From: CBDAKK01 sp965196605
GTDB taxonomy: Bacteria; Spirochaetota; Spirochaetia; WTKD01; G963693115
Reading direction: 5' to 3'
Assembly: GCA_965196605.1 (NCBI GenBank)
Contig: CBDAKK010000008.1
Coordinates: forward strand, 62,001-126,000
Length of the DNA: 64,000 bases
Part shown: in pieces, positions 1 to 9,548 of the stretch
Position numbering within the stretch: position 1 is the first letter of the stretch
How the letters are laid out: every line of letters starts with the position of its first letter
The notes under the pieces: model-generated
The model's input: only the letters and a program-made list of their open reading frames with translations
The model's database searches: none
What the model was told of the DNA's origin: nothing
Made by a program: the position numbers and the translations under genes

Positions 1-2
1 TT

Positions 3-2312
3 ACCAGTTGGTGGACGGACAAAAAGAATAAGCTCATTACAGAACTGCTGGATTTTACGAAAACCTTTTTTGCTAAGCATTCATTGTTGAGGGTTATTAC
101 GCGTTATTGTGTATTTACCGCAGAGCGTCAATTGTTGGTTATGCGTCCTTACCAAATTGTGGCAAGTGAGGAAATTATGAGGCGTATTGAAATTGCTCAT
201 AATTATAAGAAATACGGGAGCACTGAAGCGGGTGGGTATGTGTGGCATACTACGGGGTCGGGCAAGACGCTCACCAGTTTTAAAACGGCGCTTTTAGCGA
301 GTGCCTTGCCCTACGTTGAAAAGGTGCTGTTTGTGGTGGACAGAAAGGATTTAGATTATCAAACCATGAAGGAGTACGACAGGTTTGAAAAGGGAGCCGC
401 TAATAGCAACACCAGCACCGCGGTGTTAAAGCGCCAGCTAGAGGATAGTAGCGCGCGGATTATTGTTACCACTATTCAAAAGTTAGCTCGTTTTATTGCA
501 AGAAACAAAGGGCATTGCGTTTTTAACCAGCAGATGGTGCTCATTTTTGATGAGTGTCATCGTTCGCAGTTTGGTGATATGCATGGGGCTATTACGAAGT
601 CGTTTAAGAATTATTATATGTTTGGGTTTACGGGGACCCCAATTTTTGCTGGTAACGCAAGCTTGAGTAAGACGGGGGTGTTCAAAACTACTGAGCAGAC
701 TTTTGGTAGCCGGCTACACACGTACACCATAATCAACGCGATTGCGGATAAAAACGTTTTGCCCTTTAAGGTTGATTATTTTGCCACCATGCGTGAAGCA
801 GAAAGTATTGAAGATAAAAAAGTACCGGATATAGATCGCGAAAAGGCCTTGTGTGCACCTCAGAGGCTGTCAAACATTGTCTCTTATATAAGAGCACATT
901 TTGATCAAAAAACCAAGCGCAATGCTACGTACCAGCTTAAGGAGCGGCGCGTAAGGGGGTTTAATTCCATTTTTGCTGTTGCCTCAATAGACTTAGCAAA
1001 AAAATACTACGCGGAGTTTAAAAAACAGCTTGCGGGGCTTGCGAGTGACCAGCAATTAAAGGTTGCGTTGATTTACAGCTTTGGCACGAGTGGGGAACAT
1101 GGCTTGGCTGATGAAAATTCAGAGGACACAAGTGGCTTAGACGCTGGTTCGCGCCGCTTTTTAGATGATGCTATTAAAGACTATAATGCAATGTTTGGTA
1201 CTTCGTATGATACTTCATCTGATAAGTTTCAGAATTATTATAAGGATGTTAGCTGCAAGGTAAAAGATAGGGAAGTGGATATTTTGATAGTGGTGAATAT
1301 GTTTTTAACGGGCTTTGATGCTACAACCCTGAACACTTTGTGGGTGGATAAAAACCTGCGCTTTCATGGTCTGCTACAGGCTTATTCACGTACCAATCGT
1401 ATTTTAAATAGTGTCAAAAGCTTTGGTAATATTGTTTGTTTTCGGAATTTAGAGGAGGCGACTAATAGGGCTATTGCGCTCTTTGGTGATAAAGGAGCGA
1501 GCGGCATTGTGTTGTTGAAAGCGTACCGTGATTATTACCACGGGTATCGTGATGGAGAAAAACAGGTACCGGGTTATGTTCAAATGGTACATAAACTCAT
1601 GCAGCAATTTCCTATTGATAGTACTCAGAGGATTGATAGCGAGCAGAAGCAAAAGGAGTTTATCAAGCTTTACGGCGCTATTTTAAAGTTGCGAAATATA
1701 TTAACAAGCTTTGATGAGTTTGCTGGTAATGAATTGCTTTCTGCTCGGCAGATGCAAGACTATCATAGCTTGTACATCGATTTATATAAGGAGTTTCGTG
1801 ACAACAACGAGCGCGTTGAAAAAGAAAACATCAACGATGACATTGTGTTTGAAATGGAGCTTATTAAACAGGTTGAAATCAATATTGATTATATACTGGA
1901 GTTGATTAAAAAATACCATGAGCACCATGCTAAAGACGAAGAGTTGTTGATTGAAATTAAGAAATCGATTGATGCGAGTGTTGAATTGCGGAATAAGAGG
2001 GATTTGATACATGCCTTTATTGTGTCGCTTAAGGCTTCGTCTGTGGTTGATGATGAGTGGCGAAACTTTGTTGAGTCAAAACAAGAGGAAGCATTGGAGC
2101 GCATTATTGAGGAAGAGGCTCTTGATTCCGAGAAAACGCATGAATTTATGCGCAATGCTTTTTGCGATGGGGCTCTTAAGACAAGTGGGGTTGATTTTGC
2201 TGGAATTTTACCTGCTATTTCTCGTTTTTCTGTGAATAATGAGCGTGGGAAGAAGCGCGAGGTTGTTGAAGCGAAACTTGGTGAGTTTTTTGAGCGCTTT
2301 TATGGCTTGTAA
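3..2312 (+). CDS. hsdR: Type I restriction enzyme R subunit, C-terminal part (partial at window edge)
   Basis: ATP-dependent translocase/nuclease subunit of a type I restriction-modification complex; it works with HsdM and HsdS, which are not in the window. The frame is open to the left edge, so the start and the N-terminal nuclease domain lie outside. Visible are the Walker A motif TTGSGKT (near base 255), the DECH box DECHRSQFG (near 550), the helicase motif FTGTPI (near 630) and, further on, the motor segment LTGFDATTLNTLWVDKNL (near 1310) followed by an arginine-bearing SRTNRI motif. The helical C-terminus is rich in charged residues, as in the HsdM-interacting region of the family. No internal stop, so the visible part looks intact. 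It converges on fusA across a bidirectional terminator. Confidence 0.93.
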   Translation, partial: TSWWTDKKNKLITELLDFTKTFFAKHSLLRVITRYCVFTAERQLLVMRPYQIVASEEIMRRIEIAHNYKKYGSTEAGGYVWHTTGSGKTLTSFKTALLASALPYVEKVLFVVDRKDLDYQTMKEYDRFEKGAANSNTSTAVLKRQLEDSSARIIVTTIQKLARFIARNKGHCVFNQQMVLIFDECHRSQFGDMHGAITKSFKNYYMFGFTGTPIFAGNASLSKTGVFKTTEQTFGSRLHTYTIINAIADKNVLPFKVDYFATMREAESIEDKKVPDIDREKALCAPQRLSNIVSYIRAHFDQKTKRNATYQLKERRVRGFNSIFAVASIDLAKKYYAEFKKQLAGLASDQQLKVALIYSFGTSGEHGLADENSEDTSGLDAGSRRFLDDAIKDYNAMFGTSYDTSSDKFQNYYKDVSCKVKDREVDILIVVNMFLTGFDATTLNTLWVDKNLRFHGLLQAYSRTNRILNSVKSFGNIVCFRNLEEATNRAIALFGDKGASGIVLLKAYRDYYHGYRDGEKQVPGYVQMVHKLMQQFPIDSTQRIDSEQKQKEFIKLYGAILKLRNILTSFDEFAGNELLSARQMQDYHSLYIDLYKEFRDNNERVEKENINDDIVFEMELIKQVEINIDYILELIKKYHEHHAKDEELLIEIKKSIDASVELRNKRDLIHAFIVSLKASSVVDDEWRNFVESKQEEALERIIEEEALDSEKTHEFMRNAFCDGALKTSGVDFAGILPAISRFSVNNERGKKREVVEAKLGEFFERFYGL

Positions 2313-2361
2313 GAATAATGCGCCTGCATGTTGTGGCGGGCGGGGTATTAAAAAAACTAAA

Positions 2362-2391
2362 GGCGGGACCTAGATAATTCCCGCCCTTTTT
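2362..2391. terminator. Bidirectional intrinsic terminator between hsdR and fusA
   Basis: A GC-rich stem ggcggga / tcccgcc with a 10-base loop is followed by a T run on the plus strand. On the minus strand the same stem is followed by tttagttttttt. It lies between two convergent genes, so it probably serves both. Confidence 0.75.
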
Positions 2392-2411
2392 GAAAAATAA
2401 TGTAGTGACGC

Positions 2412-4517
2412 TTAGCGCTTGCCCGCCTCGCGTTCTTCTAAAAACTTTTTGCGTAAGTCTTCTTGAATGCTTGCAGGTACGCGTCCGTACTTTAAAAACT
2501 CCATGGAGTATTCTGCCTTGCCCTGTGTTGAAGAGCGTAGCTCGGTAGAAAAGCCAAACATTTCGCTTAAGGGTACTTCTGCTTCAATAACGGACATTAC
2601 GCCTTCGTCTGAACTTGCAGAAATAAGTCCGCGCCGTTGGTTTAAGAGTGCCATTGAGTTTCCTTGAAATTCAGTTGGCGTTTCAACTACAACTTTCATA
2701 ATGGGTTCCAGTGCAATTGGCTTTGCCCTTTCATAGGCTTGTCGGAATGCTCCTATTGCTGCTTGTTGAAATGCGTTATCAGAAGAGTCCACGGCATGGT
2801 AAGAGCCATCGTTTATTGTCATGCGCACTCTCACTATGGGGTAGCCTATGAGCGTGCCTTTGGTCATGGAGGCTTTAAAACCTTTGTCGCATGAAGGTAT
2901 AAACTCGTTTGGAATGGCGCCGCCTTTTATTTTGTTGACAAATTCGTAGTTGCCAATTTCTGCGGCGTCTTCTTCTGAAATAAACTCCATGTAGCCTGCA
3001 ACACGGCCAAATTGTCCTGCGCCGCCCGTTTGTTTTTTGTGTGTGTAGTCAAAGTCGGCGCGTTGTGTAACTGCTTCTCGGTAGGCAACTTGCGGTTTGC
3101 CCGTTTCCACAATGGCGTTGTACTCACGCTTCATGCGCTCTACGTAGACGTCAAGGTGTAGCTCTCCCATGCCTTGAATGATGGTCTCGTTCGATTCTTC
3201 GTCAACATAGGTGCGGAAGGTGGGGTCTTCTTTGGTAAACCTATTGAGCGCTTTTGCCATTTGGTCAGAGGACTTTTTATCAACTGGCGTAATAGAAAGC
3301 GATATGACGGGGTCGGGGACGTACATGGAAGTCATGGAGTAATTGAGTTGTGGAGCGCAGAAGGTGTCACCCGATGCGCAGTCAATGCCGAAGAGTGCAA
3401 CAATGTCTCCAGCGCCCGCTTCGCTAATGTCCTCCATGGTATCGGAGTGCATGCGTATTAACCTGCCAACTTTGAATTTTTTTCGACTGCGTGTGTTGAT
3501 AAGCTCCATGCCTTTTTTTACCATGCCTTGGTAAATGCGCGTATAGGTAAGTTGTCCGTACTGCCCGTCTTCAAGCTTGAAGGCAAGCGCCACGGTTGGT
3601 TCGTTGTCAAGGCTTTTTAGTGCAACTTGCGCTTCATTGTTGTCTAAGTCCAGTGATGTATTTTGCACTTCATTGGGCGCGGGTAAGTATCTGGTGACCG
3701 CGTCTAGCAGAATTTGCACACCCTTGTTGTGATATGCGGAGCCTACAAAAACGGGGCAAAATTTGTTTTCTATAACCGCGTGTCGTATTGCCTTGTGTAC
3801 AAGTTCTATAGGCGCCTTGTCTTCCATCATGTGTTCCATGAGTTCGTCATCAAATATTGATATTGCGTCTAAAAGTTCATGGCGTTTTTCTTCCGCTTCT
3901 TCTTGCAAATGCTCAGGAATGGCTTCTTCACGCACATTTTCGCCGTTGCTCCCATCAAAATAATATGCCTTCATGCTAATGAGGTCAATAACGCCCTCAA
4001 GCTTGTCTTCAAGGCCTATGGGCATTTGTACAAAATGCGCGTTAAGCATAAGTTTTTCGCGCAGCTGTGAAACAACGCGCTCGGGGTTTGCGCCTGTTCT
4101 GTCGCATTTGTTAATGAATGCAAGGCGCGGCACGTTGTAGCGCTTGAGCTGCCTGTCCACGGTTATGGACTGTGACTGTACACCAGAGACTGAACAGAGT
4201 ACTAAAATAGCCCCGTCGAGTACGCGTAGTGAGCGCTCTACTTCTATGGTAAAGTCGACGTGTCCAGGCGTGTCTATAATGTTGATAGGGTAGTCTTTCC
4301 ACGTTACGTTTGTAGATGCACTTGCTATGGTAATTCCGCGCTCGCGCTCTAGCTCCATAGAGTCCATAACTGCGCCAACACCGTCTTTGCCGCGTACTTC
4401 GTGAATTGCGTGAATTTTTTCGCAGTAAAATAATATACGCTCTGTAAGCGTTGTTTTTCCACTATCGATGTGTGCGCTAATACCTATATTGCGCAATTTT
4501 TTTATGTCAAATCCCAT
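2412..4517 (-). CDS. fusA: Elongation factor G, spirochaetal EFG1 type
   Basis: Ribosomal translocase GTPase, 701 aa, full length for the family. G1 reads AHIDSGKTT (residues 15-23), with Ser where canonical bacterial EF-G has Ala. This and the general sequence fit the EFG1 subfamily shared by spirochaetes, planctomycetes, some deltaproteobacteria and mitochondria. Further motifs are RERGITI (switch I), DTPGHVDF (G3), NKCDRTGA (G4), and the domain IV/V signature GGAGQFGRV with a C-terminal LRSSTQGKAEYSMEF. The start has a GGAG ribosome site 5 bases upstream. The gene stands alone with its own promoter, not between rpsG and tuf. Ribosomal-protection tetracycline resistance proteins were considered; the overall match to EF-G makes that unlikely. 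Confidence 0.95.
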   Translation of the reverse strand: MGFDIKKLRNIGISAHIDSGKTTLTERILFYCEKIHAIHEVRGKDGVGAVMDSMELERERGITIASASTNVTWKDYPINIIDTPGHVDFTIEVERSLRVLDGAILVLCSVSGVQSQSITVDRQLKRYNVPRLAFINKCDRTGANPERVVSQLREKLMLNAHFVQMPIGLEDKLEGVIDLISMKAYYFDGSNGENVREEAIPEHLQEEAEEKRHELLDAISIFDDELMEHMMEDKAPIELVHKAIRHAVIENKFCPVFVGSAYHNKGVQILLDAVTRYLPAPNEVQNTSLDLDNNEAQVALKSLDNEPTVALAFKLEDGQYGQLTYTRIYQGMVKKGMELINTRSRKKFKVGRLIRMHSDTMEDISEAGAGDIVALFGIDCASGDTFCAPQLNYSMTSMYVPDPVISLSITPVDKKSSDQMAKALNRFTKEDPTFRTYVDEESNETIIQGMGELHLDVYVERMKREYNAIVETGKPQVAYREAVTQRADFDYTHKKQTGGAGQFGRVAGYMEFISEEDAAEIGNYEFVNKIKGGAIPNEFIPSCDKGFKASMTKGTLIGYPIVRVRMTINDGSYHAVDSSDNAFQQAAIGAFRQAYERAKPIALEPIMKVVVETPTEFQGNSMALLNQRRGLISASSDEGVMSVIEAEVPLSEMFGFSTELRSSTQGKAEYSMEFLKYGRVPASIQEDLRKKFLEEREAGKR

Positions 4518-4593
4518 GATTACTCCGTATACTAATGTTTGTATTAACTAATGATTAAGATAAAAAAGCTTGAAACAGCTTATATTATTATAT

Positions 4594-4622
4594 ATAGTAA
4601 GACAGCGTGACTTTTATATCAA
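4594..4622 (-). promoter_or_regulatory. Probable fusA promoter
   Basis: On the minus strand TTGATA (4622-4617) is followed, 17 bases on, by TACTAT (4599-4594). This leaves a leader of about 70 bases before the fusA start. The neighbouring 4607-4652 stretch also holds a cagcgtg/cacgctg inverted repeat of unknown role. Confidence 0.55.
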
Positions 4623-4712
4623 GCAGTGATATTTTTTCACCACGCTGTTGCTATGTTGCCAATTCGGTTGTTTATAGTTGCTAAGGCTGTGTAAATAAAT
4701 ATAGTAGTCTTA

Positions 4713-5834
4713 CTATTTTTTATGCCCCACAAGCGAATCACCCGTGTCTTTATCGAAAACATGGGGGTGCTTTTCAGAAAATTCAAAAAAACAGGTGTCT
4801 CCTACGTTAACGGTATCATCGCGCTTTAACTTGATGATGAGAAATACTTCGCCTTCTTCATTGCGCCCACGAGGAATATATGCATATCCTTCTGAGCCTA
4901 GGTTTTCCACAACACCAACGGCGCCGCTAATGTAGTTGTCTTTGTTTTTTGCCCTTGTCTTTTTGAGGTTTTCAGGTCTAATTCCGATCACGACTGTTTT
5001 GTTGTCGTATTGTTGTAACACGTCAAATTCTTTGCCCTTTACAACAAATCTATAATCTTCTGCTGACAACTCTATGCCCGTTTTCAATGCTTTCACTTGC
5101 GCGTCGAAAATGTTCATAGGAGGTGATCCTATAAATCGAGCAACAAACCTGTTGACGGGGGCATCATATAAATCTAAGGGCGCGCCTACTTGTTGAATGA
5201 CACCTTCATTCATGATGATTATTTTATTTGCAAGCGTCATGGCTTCAATTTGATCGTGTGTTACATAAATCATGGTGGTATCCAAGCGTCTATGCAGGTC
5301 TGCAAGTTCGGCGCGCATATGTGCGCGGAGTTTTGCGTCTAAGTTTGAAAGTGGCTCGTCAAACAAAAAGACTTTAGGCTTACGCACTATGGCGCGCCCC
5401 AGCGCAACGCGTTGTCGTTGCCCTCCTGAAAGTTGCTTAGGTTTTCTAGTAAGGAGTTTTTCCAATTGTAAAATTTTAGCCGCTGCGTCTACGCGTTCTT
5501 TGATTTCCTGCTTGGGTATTTTTCTCAGTTTAAGTCCAAAAGACATGTTTTCAAGTACGCTCATATGCGGGTAGAGCGCGTAATTTTGAAACACCATTGC
5601 AATATTTCTGTCTTTTGGCAAAACATCGTTCACGCGCGTGTCATCTATCAAGAGGTCTCCGCCCGTTATGTCTTCAAGTCCTGCTATCATGCGCAAAGTT
5701 GTAGTTTTGCCGCAACCAGAGGGCCCAAGCAAGACTACAAATTCTTTGTTTTCAATTTCAACAGAAATGTTTTTTACGGCTTCAAATCCATTGTCGTATA
5801 CTTTTTGAATATTCTTAAGAATTACATTACTCAT
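4713..5834 (-). CDS. ugpC: Sugar ABC transporter ATP-binding protein (UgpC/MsmK/MalK type)
   Basis: ATPase that powers carbohydrate ABC importers, sitting on the cytoplasmic face of the membrane; 373 aa from the MSNVILKNI start. Motifs: Walker A GPSGCGKTT (residues 37-45), Q-loop VFQNYALYPHMS, signature LSGGQRQR, Walker B VFLFDEPLSNLD, and the H-loop in YVTHDQIEAMTLA. The C-terminal third is the OB-like/TOBE regulatory domain typical of MalK relatives. No permease or binding-protein genes adjoin it, so it probably serves several sugar importers encoded elsewhere, as MsmK does in other bacteria (inference). An in-frame ATG seven codons upstream (5855) is possible, but the -10 box sits between the two, favouring the inner start. 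Confidence 0.92.
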   Translation of the reverse strand: MSNVILKNIQKVYDNGFEAVKNISVEIENKEFVVLLGPSGCGKTTTLRMIAGLEDITGGDLLIDDTRVNDVLPKDRNIAMVFQNYALYPHMSVLENMSFGLKLRKIPKQEIKERVDAAAKILQLEKLLTRKPKQLSGGQRQRVALGRAIVRKPKVFLFDEPLSNLDAKLRAHMRAELADLHRRLDTTMIYVTHDQIEAMTLANKIIIMNEGVIQQVGAPLDLYDAPVNRFVARFIGSPPMNIFDAQVKALKTGIELSAEDYRFVVKGKEFDVLQQYDNKTVVIGIRPENLKKTRAKNKDNYISGAVGVVENLGSEGYAYIPRGRNEEGEVFLIIKLKRDDTVNVGDTCFFEFSEKHPHVFDKDTGDSLVGHKK

Positions 5835-5840
5835 AAGAAA

Positions 5841-5870
5841 ATTATAATACAACATTCATCATAAAATCAA
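5841..5870 (-). promoter_or_regulatory. ugpC promoter, likely giving a leaderless mRNA
   Basis: Minus strand TTGATT (5870-5865), 18-base spacer, TATAAT (5846-5841), then only six bases (tttctt) before the ATG at 5834. Transcription would begin at or next to the start codon, and no Shine-Dalgarno is present. Confidence 0.5.
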
Positions 5871-6064
5871 ATGATTTTCAAAGCTATGTACGTAATAAAA
5901 ACATGTTGCATGTTTTGCTCAACAATTTTTTGGTGGTAGTATGCTTCTTTTTGCTTTTGTACAAAATTAAGTATGTTGCTTTTAGTTTAATTTTTTGTAA
6001 TTTATGAATTATTTATATTGAATTTTGTGATATATTTTGTATTGTATAGTTGTGGAGGAGTTTT

Positions 6065-7144
6065 TTGAGGCATTGCTATTTTCTTATTCTAGTGGGATTT
6101 GCTTTTTTTTCTTGTAATTCTGAGGCAGTACTTCCAGAGTTGCGGTTTTCATCTCCAAGAATAACAGAAAGATTTTTTGATGAAAACTCCTTGTTTTTGA
6201 AATGGAACATAGAAAAAAATTCTGAAGAAATATTGGGTTATAGGGTTTCTTATGGCATTGTTGCTGGAAGTGATGAGGGCGCAATAAATTGTGCAGCAAC
6301 TGCTATTGATACGGGTTGTACCATGGGCAATTTGCAGAAAGGACAACGTTATTTTGCACAAGTACAAGCGGTGTATTATGACTTTTTTGGCCCTTGGTCA
6401 GAATTTGTCAATGGGGTTACTGGGCAGCCTGCGCCAGTAAAACGCTTGGCGGTCAATAGAAACAAAAATGCTAGCGGGGACTTTGTTTTGGATTTGGCGT
6501 GGGAGGATGACGCGTCCAATGCAAAGCGTAGCATTGAAGGCTACGTAGTCTCATGTTGGGAGACAGCAGACGAAAATAACAAGACGAAGGACTTGTTTAT
6601 AAATAAAAAACCCAATACACAGACCTATGCCTACACCGTACAGTCGTCTGATTTGAAGATTGGCTATGAAGCGTATACGTGTAGTATGCGCGTGAGAATG
6701 AGTAAGAATATTCTCAGTGATAAAATAACAAGCGCATCTAGGGCGTCAAGCGATGTTGTGTTTGCCTTTAAAAAGCCGGTTGTTGAGCGCAAATTTAATG
6801 CGGCTGACAATGTTTTTACAATAACCCCAGAAGTTTACAACGCCGGTCTTGTAGATAATCGCACAATTGAGTACAAGATAAGCCCGGAAAATGCTGGTGT
6901 AGTAGTAACAACAGACACGGGGCAAGTGACGGTGAGCAGTATTGGTGAGTTTACTGTCACTGCTCAAAAAGCAGCAAATGGACAGCACCAGCAAGCTAGT
7001 ACACAATATACCTTAAAAATTACAAACCCAGAAGTGGTTAGCATACATTCTGAGCGTTTGCTTGGTAGCTTGTCCTCAATAGCAGTGGATAAGCAGGGGA
7101 ATATATATGCGATTGAGATGAATGAAAAGCGAGTTATAAAATGA
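6065..7144 (+). pseudogene. Lipoprotein with Fn3, Ig-like and start of an NHL propeller; truncated at its 3' end
   Basis: Predicted outer-surface or periplasmic lipoprotein fragment of 359 aa. The start is the TTG at 6065, seven bases after GGAGGAG; the open frame itself runs back to 6050. The signal peptide ends in a relaxed lipobox AFFSC with Cys17. Two fibronectin-III-like domains follow (about residues 30-230), with an Ig-like domain (about 235-330). The last residues, GNIYAIEMNEKRVIK, look like the beginning of an NHL beta-propeller blade. The frame then stops exactly where rhamnulokinase sequence begins, so the propeller has been lost. The first ~230 residues are clearly paralogous to the lipoprotein at 60057-62867, which instead carries RCC1 repeats. 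Specific function unknown. Confidence 0.75.
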
Positions 7145-7511
7145 GTTTGCGCGTTGCATATACGAAAGCCTTGCCCTTGAGTACTATAAAACCTTGTGTG
7201 AGTTGGAAGAAGTTACAGGTACTGCTTATACGAGTATTAACATCATAGGAGGCGGCTCACGCAATGATTTTCTCAATCAGTGTAGCGCAAATGTAACGCA
7301 GCGGCGCGTTATTGCGGGCCCGGTTGAGACTTCTTCTATTGGCAATGCCGCCGTGCAAATGATATCCTTAGGTTGGATTGAGGACTTACAAGCTGCGCGT
7401 AAGATTATTGCGCGCTCTGAAGATGTGACGTACTACGAGCCTAAGACTACGGTCTCTCAAGACCTAGTGCATTTTTTCAATGGTTTACACAAGCATGAGT
7501 GTGGAGGTTAA
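7143..7511 (+). pseudogene. rhaB: Rhamnulokinase, C-terminal remnant
   Basis: Only the last 122 codons of L-rhamnulose kinase remain. The open frame begins abruptly with EFARCIYESLALEYY, a conserved segment in the second half of FGGY-family kinases, and continues through the ATP-binding NIIGGGSRNDFLNQ motif to a natural stop. The catalytic N-terminal sugar-binding domain is gone. The remnant touches the truncated lipoprotein gene with no spacer, so a deletion or insertion joined the two. A short product could begin at the TTG at 7194, but it could not be a kinase. It is followed three bases later by rhaA, the usual rha operon order. Confidence 0.8.
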
Positions 7512-7514
7512 GAC

Positions 7515-8795
7515 ATGAATTCAGAAGCTAAAACAGAGCGCGCAATTATCGCCTCGTATGAATGCGCAAAAGAGCGTTATGCAGAACTTAGTGTGGATGT
7601 AGATGCGGTGATGCGCCGCATTGACGCCATTCCCCTATCGGTGCATTGTTGGCAAGGCGATGATGTAGGTGGGTTTGAGCACGAAAGGCGCGCTTTAAGC
7701 GGTGGCATACAGGCTACGGGCAACTACCCCGGTAAGCCGCGAAGCATCAGCGAGTTCCGTGCCGACGTAGAAGAGGCCTTTCGCTTTATTCCGGGCAAGA
7801 AGAAGTTTAATCTTCACGCACTCTATTTAGACTGTGAAAAAAGTATTGGACGTGATGAAATTGAACCTGAACACTTTGCCTCATGGGTGGCGTGGGCAAG
7901 GGCGCAGGGCGTGGGCTTAGACTTTAACCCCAGTTGTTTTTCGCACCCACTTTCAAAAGATGACATGACCTTGAGCCACCCTCAAAAGGCCGTGCGTGAC
8001 TTTTGGGTGGAGCATGTAAGGCGCTCACGGAGAATAAGCGCTTTTTTTGGAGAGCAGCTGGGACAACGTGTGCTTACCAATATATGGATTCCCGACGGGT
8101 TTAAGGACACTCCCGTAGACCGCCTTGGCCCGCGCCAACGCCTTGCAGAAGCCTTGGATGCCTGCCTAGAAGAAACTTTGGATGCGCGACATTGCCTTGA
8201 TGTGGTTGAAAGCAAGCTTTTTGGCATAGGCTCTGAAAGCTATGTTGTGGGCTCGCATGAGTTTTACATGCTTTATGCCATGAAGAAGGGCATAGCCTTG
8301 TGTATGGACACGGGACATTTTCACCCTACTGAAATGGTTTCTAACAAGCTCTCCGCGGCGGCCTTGTTTTTTAATGACCTGCTCCTGCACATTAGTAGGC
8401 CTGTGCGTTGGGACAGCGACCACGTCGTAGCCCTTGACGAAGAATTGATTGCCCTTGCGCAGGAAATTATGCGGCATGGCTTAGAAGAAAAAATTCACCT
8501 TGGTTTGGACTTTTTTGATGCGAGTATTAACCGCATTGCAGCGTGGGTTGTTGGTGCGCGTAACGTGAAAAAAGCCTTGCTCATTGCAGCCTTGGAACCC
8601 ACGCCCCTGCTCATGGAGAACGAAAGAAAATTTGACTTTACGAAGCGCCTTGTCTACCAAGAGGAATTGAAGGGCTACCCATGGTAAGGCGTGTGGGACT
8701 ACTACTGCCACACACAAGGGGTGCGCTGTGGGCTTGATTGGTTTGATGATGTGTTGCGTTATGAGCAAAAGCATTTTGCACAACGCGCGCTTTGA
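7515..8795 (+). pseudogene. rhaA: L-rhamnose isomerase with premature in-frame TAA
   Basis: Mn/Zn-dependent isomerase converting L-rhamnose to L-rhamnulose, first step of rhamnose breakdown. The open part gives 390 aa up to a TAA at 8685-8687, including the conserved IPLSVHCWQGDDVGGFE segment and metal-site region MDTGHFHPTEM. Directly after the TAA, in the same frame, the family's C-terminus continues as GVWDYYCHTQGV and on to a TGA at 8793-8795. The restored length, about 426 aa, is close to the roughly 420 usual for the family. The stop therefore replaces one residue (Tyr/Phe expected) and removes about 35 residues. With rhaB also broken, the pathway is probably inactive; a truncated but folded protein cannot be excluded. 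Confidence 0.85.
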
Positions 8796-8828
8796 CGCGT
8801 GCAAGTGTACAATAAGTATGAGGAGTAT

Positions 8829-9530
8829 ATGAACGAAGAGCAAAAAATAAAAGAACTGCTATGCGACATTGGTCGGCGTGTCTACGACAGAAACATGATA
8901 GCGGCTAATGACGGTAATTTTTCCGTAAAGCTGAAGGACGGGACATTTTTGTGTACCCCCACGGGTGTTTCGAAGGGCTTTATGACCCCCGAAATGATTT
9001 GCAAAATTGATGCAAACGGCGAAGTTTTGGAAGCGAATAAAAGTTGGAAGCCATCTACGGAAATGAAAATGCATATGCGCATTTACGAAAGGCGCGCAGA
9101 CGTTGGCGCAATAGTGCATGCGCATCCGCAGTATGCAACCGCGCATGCCGTTGCAGGCATTCCACTCAACAAAAACATTATGCCCGAAGCGGTTATTTTT
9201 TTGGGTGAAGTGCCCATTGCGCCTTATGGACTGCCTTCTACCATGGAAATACCCGATGCGCTTGAACCTTATTTTAAGGACTACAACGCGGTTTTGTTGG
9301 AAAACCACGGCGCGCTTGCGTGGGGCAGTGACTTGATGAATGCCTACTTTCTCATGGAAGGCTTGGAATTTTACGCCTCTGTGATGTACAAGGCGCGCAT
9401 GTTGTGTGACACTAAGGAGCTCACACCAGATAAGGAGATAGCGCCACATGAGGTTGAGCGCTTGCGCGAGTTGCGCAGTAAGTACGAGGCGGTAAGGAAA
9501 CAGTCGGGAGTTTTAAACGCACAATCATGA
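8829..9530 (+). CDS. Class II aldolase (L-fuculose/rhamnulose-phosphate aldolase family)
   Basis: Zinc-dependent aldolase, 233 aa, expected to split a ketose 1-phosphate into dihydroxyacetone phosphate and lactaldehyde. The start is the ATG at 8829 after AGGAG. Motifs: NDGNFS (phosphate loop), TPTGVSKG, the zinc-binding HAHP pair (about residue 96) and the third histidine in ENHGALAWG. Length and motifs match FucA-type aldolases. It follows rhaB and rhaA, so the substrate may be rhamnulose-1-phosphate, but class II families overlap and fuculose-1-phosphate is equally possible. This is the only gene of the sugar cluster that still looks intact. Confidence 0.85.
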   Translation: MNEEQKIKELLCDIGRRVYDRNMIAANDGNFSVKLKDGTFLCTPTGVSKGFMTPEMICKIDANGEVLEANKSWKPSTEMKMHMRIYERRADVGAIVHAHPQYATAHAVAGIPLNKNIMPEAVIFLGEVPIAPYGLPSTMEIPDALEPYFKDYNAVLLENHGALAWGSDLMNAYFLMEGLEFYASVMYKARMLCDTKELTPDKEIAPHEVERLRELRSKYEAVRKQSGVLNAQS

Positions 9531-9548
9531 AGGAAACAAGAGGCGACT

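Noticed and set aside
2412..4517. Tetracycline ribosomal-protection protein
   Set aside because: Length and motifs through all five domains fit EF-G of the EFG1 branch.
8685..8795. Frameshift as the cause of the rhaA break
   Set aside because: The homologous C-terminus continues in the same frame after the TAA, so it is a nonsense mutation, not a frameshift.
8859..9449. Minus-strand open frame of 196 codons
   Set aside because: Antisense to the aldolase, whose motifs are unambiguous; no recognisable sequence or ribosome site.
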